From assembly GCF_000715075.1 (NCBI RefSeq), contig NC_134096.1, forward strand, positions 37,769,804 through 37,833,803: a stretch of 64,000 nt of DNA, written 5' to 3'. Both the position numbers and the translations under genes were made by a program. The notes beneath the pieces were generated by a model, which was not told the DNA's origin, did no database searches, and saw nothing but the letters and a program-made list of their open reading frames with translations. Each line of letters begins with the position of its first letter. The stretch's first letter is position 1. This document shows, one piece after another, positions 24,771 through 35,060 of this stretch. The stretch is from Nicotiana tabacum. Its lineage: Eukaryota; Streptophyta; Magnoliopsida; Solanales; Solanaceae.

Positions 24771-25372
24771 GTCTGAGAGATAGTACTAGCAAAAATCAGG
24801 AAAGTACTAAGTGATTCCTTGGTTGTGTAAATGATAATAGAGTAACAATATAAGGTACGTAAATTTTGGAGAGATTCCATAGCGTTGCCAGATTTGGAGA
24901 GTATTTAGGGTGACGTGGCCAGGGTTTCGCAAAAAGGGGGAAAGAGTGGAGAGGATTGAGAGTTTTGAGGGGCGGCTGGTGGAGGGAGAATGAGTTAGGG
25001 TTTGGGGTTATGCGAATATAAGAAGAGAGGGAGGGATTTATTGTGAAAATCAACGGCTGTGATTTTAAAAGAGAGATGGTGGGTACGGGTCAACAACCAG
25101 GTATTTAGGCTAAGGGGTTGTCTGGTGTTTGGGTCTAGTAATTAAGCTTGGTGTTTGGACCATTTGGATCCGAATTTTTGCCTACTTTTGGGGTAAAAAT
25201 TAAAACATGCAAAACTAAATTAAAAGAATAGCTAATAAATATATAAAAATACTATTTATGCAGTTTAATACTTTAAAATAGTGTCTTAGGATTGGAAAAA
25301 CATAAAAAATACTATTTTGACCTAAATAATATAATAAATATAATTATTTATGAAAATATAAGCTATTATTGC

Positions 25373-26310
25373 TGTCACACCTCCTTTTGACCGAATGGTT
25401 GTGGGCATATGGGAGTTTTTCCAATTAAAGTGACCATCGAAATAGGGTCATTCATTTAAGTTCAGAGTCGCCACTTGGGATAATTTATGGTATCCCAAGT
25501 CACCGGTTTAGATCCCGAATCGAGGAAGGTTTTGACTCTAATTTATGGTCTGCGAACACATAAATTCGGGTAAGGAATTCTGTTAATCCGGGAGAAGGTG
25601 TTAGGCATTCTCGAGTTTCGTGGTTTTAGCACGATCATTTTAATCATACTTGGCTTAATCAAATTGTCTAATTACTTAAACTTATGTGTATTTTTACCTT
25701 TTACCGCTTTTGATTTTATATTTTAAACAACTATGGAGTTTATTTAGAACGAGTTACGATGTCGTACACTCATCGTTTTGTACACATTGTAAAGCGCACT
25801 ACTTGAAATACACATGCGATTTACAATATATTTATTATTGATTTATTTAAAGTTTGAATAACCTTTTGAACGTGCACTTGAGTTTGGATTACGTGTCACA
25901 ATTATGGCGAGCCTTCTAAAAAGTTAAGATCTCTCGCTGGATGCAGTTATCAGAATGATTTAGACACAATTTGGGAATACCTAAAATCAGCACTTTACAG
26001 TCACAATATCTAACCCATAGCCTATGTTTAAGTTCTAGAGTTATACATAAATTAACTACTGAAACTTCCAGGTCTGAATTAATGTGTAGAGGAGTATGCT
26101 AATTCTATCACATGCTATTTCAATTGACTAACCTTAACCAATTCTGTAACAATTCATGCTCGTAAGGTTTATGATCATTTCATAATCAAACAAACTGAAT
26201 ACTAAGAGAACATTTTAGGACATGTAGGAGCAGAACATCAAGCTCAACAAGATTCATTCAACATATTCAAAAATAACTTAAGAAAGCAGTCATATAGATC
26301 AAGCATGAGT
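25373..26310 (+). repeat. Tat/Ogre-like long repeat, second start
   Basis: Begins TGTCACACCTCC and repeats the block order of the copy at 10940: GAGTCGCCACTTGGG, CGGGTAAGGAATTC, GAGAAGGTGTTAGGCATTC. It is cut at 26310 by the LTR of element J. No coding sequence seen. Confidence 0.4.
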
Positions 26311-28060
26311 TGTAATGACCTGACCGGTCGTTTTGCTTTCTAGATACCCGTTCCCTTAAATAAGACTCCTCATACGTGCTTTTACTATTTTATGACTTGC
26401 GGGGATGGTTAGTTCGGGTTTTGAAGGGTTCCGGTTGAAATCAGAACACTTAGTTCTTTAATAGTGGCCTAAGGTGGCCAAATTTTACTTGAGTCAATAT
26501 TTTGAGTAAACGGCCTTGGAACCGTGATTTGAAAGTTCCAATAGGTTTGTATGATGATTTCAAATCTGGACGTGTGTTCAGCTCGGGTTTTGGGTAAACC
26601 GGGAGTGTTTCGGCACTCAATGTGAGAAGTTAGTTCATTGAAGGTTTTTCTAGTTCTTTAAATTTGGTTTGGAGTTGACTTTGGTGTTATCAAGGTCCGT
26701 TTGGGATTTCGAACCTAGAAATAGTTATGTGTGGTGATTTATGACTTGCAAGAAATATTTGGAATCATTCTGAGTTGATTTGATAGGAATCAGACGCGCC
26801 TAAGTGTTTTGAAAGCTTTTGAGTTTCATGTTGAATTCATGCGTTTTGGCATCCGATTCCTGATTCTAGATGCCATTTTGGTGTTTTGATTGTGCGAGCG
26901 AGTCCGTATTGTTGTTGGAAATGTTAGCATAATTAGATGGGGTCCGAGGGGGGGGCTAGGGTACAAATCGGATCATTTCGGACATTGGTGGAGCTGCTGA
27001 ACCTGCTACCCTGCTAGTGTCATTGCACCTGCAGAGGGTTGGCTGCAGGTGCGAGGAGTGACCGCAAAAGCATCCTGGAGTGGTTTAAGGAATGATCACA
27101 TATGCGAGGTTTTTCTGCATCTGCGGGCTCGCAGATGCGAGGAAAGTGGTCGTAGGTGCGCATGATTCTACATAGATGCGGACTTGCCCAACCTTAGTGA
27201 GAACCATACCTGCGATGGATTTTCTACAGATGCGGCGTTGCAGGTGTGACTCTAGGTCCACAGAAGCGGAAATCGCTGGGCAGTTAGGGCTTTTAATCCG
27301 AGACTTAGGCCTTTTTCTTCACACTTTCATTTGGTCTTGGACGATTTTGATGGCACTTTTGAGGGGGAATCTCATCTACAATACAAGGTAAGTAAACTCC
27401 ACCCATTTTAAAGTTAAATACGTGAATTTTAGGTAGATTAAACATGGAAAGTTTGTGAAACTAGTGGGATTTTGTGAAGAACCTAGGGTTTTGGTAAATT
27501 TGAGATTTGATCACGAAATTGGTGGTGAAAATTGAAATAAATTATATATTTGAGTTCGGGAGGTCATGAGTACCTGCAACGCCGTGGGCCCAGGGGTAAA
27601 TTTCATGAATCTTGCAAATTGGGTTGGGTAACTAATATAAAAGCTAAATTATGAACTTTCGAGTATTTATTTACTAGTTTATACGAATTTTGATTAGTTT
27701 CGGAGCCTCGACATCGTTTGAGGAGTTCTAGTGAGGTTGGAGAGTCGGATTGAGGACTTGGAATTGATGTAAAATTAACCTTGTAAGAGGGAACTCATCC
27801 CCTTAGGTGTATCTTTTTGTGTTCTATTTGTGTTGGGAGTTACGTATGCACTAGGTGACGAGAGTCCGTGCCTAGCTATATTCCATGATATGTCTGGATA
27901 GTCTTAGATACATATTATGCCTTAATTGTACCATTGTATTTATTATGCATATTAATTGTATTGAGTAGAGTTGAGGCTAGGGATTTTAAAGATGCAAATT
28001 TCATATTTAGATTTCTTGTTTTTGGGAAGAATTGAGGAAATACATAATAACTCTGAGAAA
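26311..28060 (+). repeat. Element J 5' LTR, 3' end missing
   Basis: Begins TGTAATGACCTGACCGG like the LTRs of element G (about 1.75 kb kept). A CpG island lies at 27000-27260 and GGTAAGT at 27387-27393, 1.08 kb from the LTR start. The end of the LTR, the primer site and most of gag are missing: LTR sequence passes into a gag tail near 28060. Confidence 0.75.
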
Positions 28061-28400
28061 TTCATGTCGTCTCGTGTTGCAAGTACTTCAGCGCACAACC
28101 ATCAAGGCCTAGTCAGCAGCATGGGAGCCGTTTTAGGCCCAGCCAGGGCAATAGGGGATCCTACCAGCAGGGTTGGTCTAGTGGGAGATTTCTGTAGCAG
28201 CGGAGTCCCCCATGCCCTAGGTGCGGGAAGATGCATTTTCGGGCCTACTACATGGGCCAACCCATATTATACGGGTATGGTATGAGGGGTCATATTCAGA
28301 GGGATTGCCGTTCATCTCACCAGAGCATGGGCAGGGGTGTAGCACAACCAGCCAGTTCTGCAGCTGCTACATCTATGCTATGAGGGGTCGCCAGAGTTTA
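28061..28400 (+). pseudogene. Element J gag tail with damaged zinc knuckle
   Basis: Read across frames it gives CPRCGKMHFRAYYMGQPI and YGYGMRGHIQRDC, matching the double knuckle region of element E (44205-44300). The second knuckle's central Cys is Tyr. It ends at the pre-protease spacer (YAMRGRQS) at about 28397, where the protease start has been deleted. The sequence is closest to E, although the LTR in front is of the G type. Confidence 0.75.
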
Positions 28401-29620
28401 TAGGGGTTGTGTTGTCACGGTGTGTGGTCGGGACACCGTGGCCGATCTCATTAAATTGGGGATGGTTGATTTTGATGTAATTATGGGAATGGATTGGCTT
28501 TATTCATGTTTTGCTAAACTCGATTGCCGAACTAGAACTGTGAGGTTTGAATTTCCTAATGAGCTAGTTGTTGAGTGGAAGGGGGATAATGTGGTGCCTA
28601 AGGGTAGGTTTATATGTTACCTAAAGGCCACGAAGATGATTAACAAAGGGTGTATCTACCATTTGGTCCGAGTTACAGATACCGATGTTGAGGCACCTAC
28701 ACTTGAGTCTGTGCCAGTTGTGAATGAACTTCCGGAGGTCTTTCCGGATGAGCTCCCTGGGATCCGACCAGACAGGGAGATTGATTTTGGGATTGATGTG
28801 ATGCCAAGCACGCAACCTATACCTATTCCACTCTACAGAATGGCACCGGCAGAATTGAAAGAGCTAAAGGAACAATTGAAAGATTTATTAAAGAAGGGCT
28901 TCATCCGGACGAGTGTGTCGCCCTGGGGCACACCGGTTCTCTTTGTAAGAAAGAAAGATGGGTCATTAAGGATGTGTATTGACTATCGATTGCTCAACAA
29001 GGTTACAATCAAAAATAAATACCCACTGCCAAGGATAGATGACTTGTTTGATCAATTGCAGGGTGCTAAGTACATCTCCAAGATCGATTTAAGATCCGGG
29101 TATCACCAATTGAAGATCGGAGCAGGATATTCCAAGAACAGCTTTCAGGACCCGGTATGGGCACTTTGAATTTCGGGTAATATCTTTTGGGCTAACAAAT
29201 GCCCCTGTAAAATTCATGAATCTTATGAATCGAATCTTCATGCCTTTTCTTGACTCATTCGTGATAGTGTTTATTGACGATATCCTTGTATATTCGCGAA
29301 GTCGAGAGGACCATGCCGGTCATCTTAGGGCAATTCTACAGACTCTATATCGACGCAAGTTTTATGCTTAATTTTCGAAATATGAATTTTGGCTTGAATT
29401 TGTCACGTTCTTAGGCCATGTCATCTCTAGAGAAGGAATTGAGGTTGATCCTCAGAAGATTGCAGTTGTGAAGAATTGGCCTAGACCTACTACCCCAACA
29501 GAGATTCGCAGTTTCTTGGGATTAGCTGGATATTACAAGAAGTTTGTGGAGGGGTTCTCTACTCTTTCCTCTCTGTTGACTAAATTGACGTAGAAGGCAG
29601 TTAAGTTCCAATGGTCAGAT
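28401..29620 (+). pseudogene. Element J protease C-terminal half and reverse transcriptase
   Basis: An uninterrupted frame (28420-29169) covers the second half of the protease ([19 protein letters not shown]), the linker, and RT up to [14 protein letters not shown] frameshift near 29125 moves the rest ([15 protein letters not shown], then the catalytic [12 protein letters not shown] near 29270) to another frame, with a stop near 29370. The RT end reads [20 protein letters not shown]. The catalytic Asp pair is present but no single frame spans the enzyme. The sequence is very close to element E. Confidence 0.85.
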
Positions 29621-30030
29621 GTTTGTGAGAGAAGCTTCCAAGAGTTGACATCAAGATTGATTACAACACCGGTATTGACCCTACCAGAGGGTACATATGG
29701 GTTTGTGGTATATTATGATGCCTCAAGGATCGTACTTGGATGTGTATTTATGCAACATGGCAAGGTAATCACTTATGCTTCTACGTAACTCAAGAGTCAT
29801 GAAAGGAACTATCCAACACATGACCTAGAGCATGCATCGTGGTCTTTGCATTGAAGATTTGGCGTCATTATTTGTATGGGGTCCATGTGGATATATTCAA
29901 GGACCATAAGAGCCTTCAATATATTTTCAAACATAAGGAATTAAATTTGAGGTAGAGAAGATGGCTTGAGTTATTTAAGGATTACGACATCGATATTCTG
30001 TATTATCCGGGGAAAGATAATATTGTGGTG
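29621..30030 (+). pseudogene. Element J RNase H remains
   Basis: FVVYYDASRIVLGCVFMQHG near 29700-29760 is the start of RNase H with the first catalytic Asp. Later parts (near 29830-30000) are shifted by small indels. RNase H would remove the RNA strand of the hybrid during replication. Confidence 0.75.
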
Positions 30031-30937
30031 GATGCTCTTAGTTGGAAATATATGGGTAGTTTGGCTCACTTAGAGGCATATCAAAGGTCGTTGGCCAAGG
30101 AGGTTCATCGGGTGGCTAGTTTGGGAGTTCGTCTTGCGGACTCTAGTGAAGGAGGGGTGATTGTGCAAAATAGGACTGAATCGTCGCTTGTGGTGGATGT
30201 CAAGGAGAAGTAATACAACGATCTATTGTAGGTACATTTGAAGGAGGGAATTCATAAACATAAGACCATGGCCTTTTCTCTTGGCGTGGATGATGGTACA
30301 CTAAGGTACCAAGGGTGGCTATTTGTTCCAAATGTGGATAGTCTTCGGGAAAGAATCATGACCGAGGCTCACACTTTTAGGTATTCTGTGCACCCAGGAT
30401 TTACAAAGATGTATCATGATCTTAGTGAAGTCTACTGGTTGAATGATATAAAGAGGAATGTAGTGGACTTTGTGGCAAGATGTCAAAATTGTCAGCAAGT
30501 GAAGACCGAGCACCAAAGGCCCGGTGAGTTGGCACAAAACATAGAAATTCCGATGTGGAAATGGGAGATGATCAATATGGACTTTGTGGTAGGACTACCT
30601 CGCACTCCTCGCAAGTTCGACTCGATTTGGGTGATTGTGGACCGACTCACCAAATTAGCTCACTTCTTACCTGTTAAGGCTACCGACACAGCGAAACAAT
30701 ATTCTTATTTGTACATCAAGGAAATCGTCAGGCTGGATGGCATTCCAGTTTCCATCATTTCTGATCAGGGGGCACAGTTCACAACTAACTTTTGGAAGAA
30801 ATTTTAGCAAGGGTTGGGTACTCAAGTAAATCTTAGTACAACTTTCCATCCCCAGACTGACGGACAAGCAGAGCAGACTATTCAGACGCTTGAGCATATG
30901 TTGCGCGCCTGTGTTCGTGACTTTAGGGGTAGCTGTG
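30031..30937 (+). pseudogene. Element J integrase, cut by a foreign LTR
   Basis: A clean 189-codon frame (30238-30807) holds the zinc-binding HHCC domain (HTFRYSVHPG, then CQNCQQVK) and the core with MDFVVGLPRTP and SIISDQGAQF, i.e. both catalytic Asp regions. After a stop at 30805-30807 the frame continues ([20 protein letters not shown]) to the segment with the catalytic Glu. It stops at 30937, where a family-E LTR in the opposite direction begins. The C-terminal part and chromodomain are not found. Confidence 0.85.
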
Positions 30938-31707
30938 TGTCACGCCCCAAAATCGAGGAGCGCGACCGGCACTCAACTGATTGAACCCAACCGAGCAAGT
31001 CTGTTAGATTTTATTCTACCCAAACACATCCATGAATGGAGATAATGCATATTTTCCTTAATTAGACAAAATGTGTTCACATCAACAATACCAATTCATT
31101 TCCAATAGTTTCATAATTTTTAAAGTGTCAATTGGACAAGTAATACAACCACAACATAATATATATATTTTGACTTTTCTAGCACTAATACATAACCCAC
31201 ACTATGTCTACAGAGCCTCTATAAATAAAGAAGAGTACAATGATAATGCCAGCAACAAGGCCTCGGCTATACCTCAAACAGAATACACAAAGTACAAAAG
31301 ATTCATGACCCCGGAATGAAGTGGGGCTCACCAAGTCAGCTGAGAAGAAGGTGCACTGCTATCACTGATCAATGTCTCATGCTGTGGAACCACCTGCATC
31401 CATTTAAAGATGCAGCGCCCCCGGCAAAAGGGACGTTAGTACCGTCAAATAATACTAGTATGAAAAACTAAACACCCTCTCAATAGAATGACAAATAATA
31501 CAACAATATTATCATAATATCAATAAAAGCCTTAATCAACATCAAACCTCAATTTAGGATCAATACAGTGTTCAAATTAATTTCCATATCTCACATTGGG
31601 AGATTTTCAGTATCGATATACCGTTGTTCACAATACCAATGTTCACAATACCAATGCCACTGTATTTTTAGCACGGAGTCCGATCACGACCCGATCGGCT
31701 AGGCTAC
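30938..31707 (-). repeat. Family E LTR, 3' 0.77 kb, minus strand
   Basis: Matches the reverse of the end of the LTR at 40320-42838: terminal GGCGTGACA at 30938, the conserved block (31416-31445), the perfect stem-loop 31394-31415, and at 31675-31707 one unit of that LTR's tandem repeat (GATCGGACTCCG). Its 5' part is missing at a junction with element D integrase. It is probably a 3' LTR whose element body was lost by deletion. Confidence 0.8.
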
Positions 31708-32533
31708 CTCAAAATCTTCGCGGCACCCGGATGAATGGAGTACCGCGAGCTGTGAGCCTCCTGGAGAATCAACTCACGCAACCCGTCCACATTGGGCACA
31801 CATAAACTGCCCTGCATCCTCAATGCACCATCCTTCCCAATAGTGACCTCCTTAGCATCACCGTGCTGGACCGTGTCCTTAAGGACAAGTAGATGGGGGT
31901 CATCATACTAACACTCCCTGATACGATCATAAAGAGAAGACTGAGAGACCACACAAGCCAATACTCGACTCGGCTCGAAAATATCCAATCTCACAAACTG
32001 GATGGCCAAGGTCTGAACATCCAATGCCATAGGCCTCCCTGCTACTGGTAGATATGCTAAACTCCCCTAACTCTCTGCCCGACGACTCAAAGCATCGGCC
32101 ACCACATTGGCCATCCCGGGATGGTACAAAATGGTAAAGTCATAATCCTTAAGCAGCTCTAACCACCACCTCTAACACAAATTAAGATCCTTATGCTTGA
32201 AAAGATGCTACAAACTCCGGTGATCAGTGTAGATCTCATAAGGAACGCTATACCAATAGTGCTTCCAAATCTTTAAGGCATGAACAATAACTGTTATCTC
32301 AAGGTCGTGGACAGGATAATTCTTTTCATGTACCTTTAGCTATCTGGACGCATAGGCAATCACCATACGGTCCTACATCAACACCGTGCCGAGGCCAACT
32401 CGCGATGCATCACAATAAACTGTATAAACCCTAAACCTAAAGGCAATACCAATATTAGGGCTGTAGTCAAAGCTGTCTTGAGCTTCTGAAAGCTCTCCTC
32501 ACACTCCTCTGTCCACCTGAATGGAGCACCCTT
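31708..32533 (-). pseudogene. Element D RNase H and integrase N-terminus, truncated
   Basis: Minus strand. Eroded RNase H (near 32530-32150) is followed by FEPSRVLACVVSQSSLYDRI (about 31985-31930), VPNVDGLREL, and HSSRYSIHPGA near 31730, the first His pair of the integrase zinc-binding domain. Family-E LTR sequence replaces the rest. Confidence 0.75.
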
Positions 32534-33340
32534 CTAGGTCAGCCTGGTCATAGATGCTGCAATAGAAGAAAATCCCTCAACAAACCGACAGTAATACCCC
32601 ACCAAACCAAGGAAGATCCGGATCTCTGTCGTTGAGGATGGTCTGGGCCAACTCTGCACTGCTTCCACCTTCTTCGGATCCACCTTGATCCCCTCACTCG
32701 ACACAATATGACCCAAGAATGCCATGGAATCTAACTATAACTCACATTTTGAGAACTTTGCATACAACTTCTTTTCTCTCAAAGTCTGAAGCACTTTCCT
32801 CAGGTGCAGCTCATGATCCTCCCGAGTCCGGGAATACACTAGAATATCATCAATGAATACGATGACAAAAGAATCAATATAGGGCCGGAACACACTATGC
32901 ATCAAGTGCATAAAGGCTGCTGGGGCATTGGTCAGCCCAAATGACATTATAAGGAACTCGTAATGGCCATATCGAGTCCTGAAAGCAGTCTTCGGGATAG
33001 CTGGCTCCCGAATCTTCAACTGATGATAACCTGAATGCAAGTCAATCTTGGAAAATACTTTGGCATCCTGTAGCAGATCAAATAGGTCATCAATACGAGG
33101 CAAAGGATACATGTTCTTCACTGTGACTTTGTTCAACTGGCGATAATCAATACACATACGCATAGGACCATCCTTTTTCTTCACAAACAACACAAGAGCA
33201 CCCCAATGTGACACACTGGGCCGAATGAAGCCCTTATCAAGCAACTCCTACAACTCCTTCAACTCAGGAGGAGCCATACAGCATGGAGGAATAGAGATGG
33301 GCTGAGTGCCCAGCAATAAATCAATGTCGAGATACGCCCA
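32534..33340 (-). pseudogene. Element D reverse transcriptase
   Basis: A 169-codon open frame (33244-32735, minus) runs from [20 protein letters not shown] through [24 protein letters not shown] and [14 protein letters not shown] to the catalytic [12 protein letters not shown] and ends at a stop after FSKCEL. The thumb/connection continues at 32725-32534 (FLGHIVSSEGIKVDPKKVEA). Both catalytic Asp residues are kept, making this the best preserved palm domain in the window. Upstream, GTQPISIPPCCMAPPELKEL is separated from it by a stop near 33247. Confidence 0.9.
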
Positions 33341-33960
33341 AATGTGGGGCAAAATAAAAGGAAACATATGAATACGTAGAGCCTGGGTCAAATAATACCA
33401 ACGCATCTCTATGACAGACTGGAACAATACCTGTAATGATAGAGTCGGAAGCAACTACCTCTGTACGAGCCGGAAGAGCATAATACCTGGCTTGGCCTCC
33501 CCCTCTAGGGTGACCGTGACCTCCCCGACCTCCACCTCGTGCTGGCTGAGCAGGTGGGGCGGTAGCTGGTGCTGGAATCATAGCTTGAAGACCCGGTAGA
33601 GCACGTGGTGGCTGAGAAGTTTGTGGAGGTGCAACCCTCCTAAGTCTGGGGCAATCCCTCACCATATGGCAGATGTCGCCACACTCAAAACAACCCCTCA
33701 GAGGGCATGGCTGTTGTGACTGACTCGGGCCAGGTCTGCTGGACTGGTCGCTAAAGGTACCCCGAGCAGGAGGCACACTAGATATTGGCGGTGCATAATA
33801 AGGCTCCTGGGGCCTAGAAGTGGTTGGAACACCACTGCCAGCTGGAAAAGCTGAATGAATAAGAATAAGAACTAGTCTCTCGAGACCTCTTAGCCTCACT
33901 CTCCTCTCGGTCCTAGGCAAGCATGCCCTTGAATCTCCTAGCAATACTCACAACCTGCTG
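33341..33960 (-). pseudogene. Element D gag tail, zinc knuckle and protease start
   Basis: Minus frame 33944-33321 carries a Pro/Ser/Gln-rich tail, the knuckle CFECGDICHMVRDC (CX2CX4HX4C, all four ligands present), a Gly/Arg-rich stretch, and the protease start LVLFDPGSTYSYVS with its catalytic Asp. At about 33340 the protease breaks off and the sequence jumps to the linker before RT (IDLLLGTQPIS). By comparison with element E, about 0.45-0.5 kb is deleted, so no working protease could be made. Confidence 0.85.
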
Positions 33961-34857
33961 GTAAGGAATATCCATCTCCAGCTCCCTGACCATACTAATC
34001 CTGATACTGGGGTGGAGTCCCTCAATAAATCGTTGAACCCTCTCTCGAAGTGTGGAAACCAAGGCCAGTGAATGTCGGGCCAAATCACTGAAGCGGACTG
34101 TATACTCCGACACAGTCATAGCACCCTGGCGTAGCTACTCAAACTCCGCGCGCCATGAGTCCCTAAGGCTCTGAGGGACATACTCTCTCAAAAACATGTC
34201 CGAGAACTGAATCCACGAAAGTGAAGCTGCCTCATCTGGACTACTCAACTCATAAGCACGCCACCACTGATAGGCTGCTCCTCTAAGCTGGAAAGTGGTA
34301 AAAGAAACTCCACTCGTCTCCGCTACGCCCATAGTACGGAGAATACGATGACACTCCTCCAAAGAACCATGAGCATCATCTATAGCCAATCCTCTGAAGG
34401 TAGGTGGGTGGTACTTCTGGTACCTCTCAAGTCTGAGCTGCTTCGCCTCAGAAGCGCCTGTCCTAGTCTCATGCTGAACCGAGGCTACCAGCGGCATAGG
34501 AATGACCTCTGGGGCCTGATCAACTTGGACCCTCTACTCATGAGTGTGAGTTGTGGGAGTCTGTGCCTCTCCCCCGGCCTGAGAGGTAGTGGGAGCTAAC
34601 AGAATCAATCCACCCTGTGCTAAGGTGCTGAACATGATCATGAACTGGGCTAGAGTCTCCTGGAGGGCTGGTACAACAATAGGAATCTTCAGTGCCTGCC
34701 CTATAGCTAGAACTGCTGGGGGCTCCTCTGTCGTAGCTCGCGTGGGTGATCTGGCTACACCACGTGGCCGTACTCTACCCCAGCCCCGGCTTCTGGTGGC
34801 TCTAGCAGGGGGCGCGGGTGCTTGGTCATCAGATCCTCCGGTACGGGTCCTCACCAT
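33913..34857 (-). pseudogene. Element D gag capsid region
   Basis: Starts MVRTRTGGSDDQAPAPPARA at 34857 (minus); an in-frame ATG 60 bp further upstream is not family-like. A stop near 34534 separates it from 34497-34135 (YHPPTFRGLAIDDAHGSLEE, AYQWWRAYELSS), another stop, then 34119-33913 (MTVSEYTVRFSDLARHSLAL). All three pieces lie in the usual gag order. Gag would assemble the particle. Confidence 0.85.
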
Positions 34858-35045
34858 CTGTGAGAAAGAATAGAATATAGAAGTTTTAGAATTTGATGCC
34901 AATAACTCGCATGACAAGGAATCAAAAGAAGTATGTTTGTGCCTAACAGTTACATAGCCTCCCGAAGATAAGTATAGACATCTCTGTACCGATCCGCAAG
35001 ACTCTAATAAACCTGCTTGTGACTCATGAATCCTATGAACCTAGA

Positions 35046-35057
35046 GCTCTAATACCA
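35046..35057 (-). other. Primer binding site, element D
   Basis: Minus strand TGGTATTAGAGC, one change from the usual TGGTATCAGAGC, three bases inside the LTR end. Confidence 0.85.
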
Positions 35058-35060
35058 ACT

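Larger units (their letters stand above)
22935..25372. repeat. Right part of the repeat split by element G; AT-rich, non-coding
   Basis: Continues the sequence left at 12729 (both sides are rich in GCCCAAA). It contains a degenerate tandem region (23390-23900), an 18-bp unit present twice (24735-24770) and a TC/AG-rich stretch near 24490. No gene recognised; short reading frames are scattered and unrelated to known families. Confidence 0.4.
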
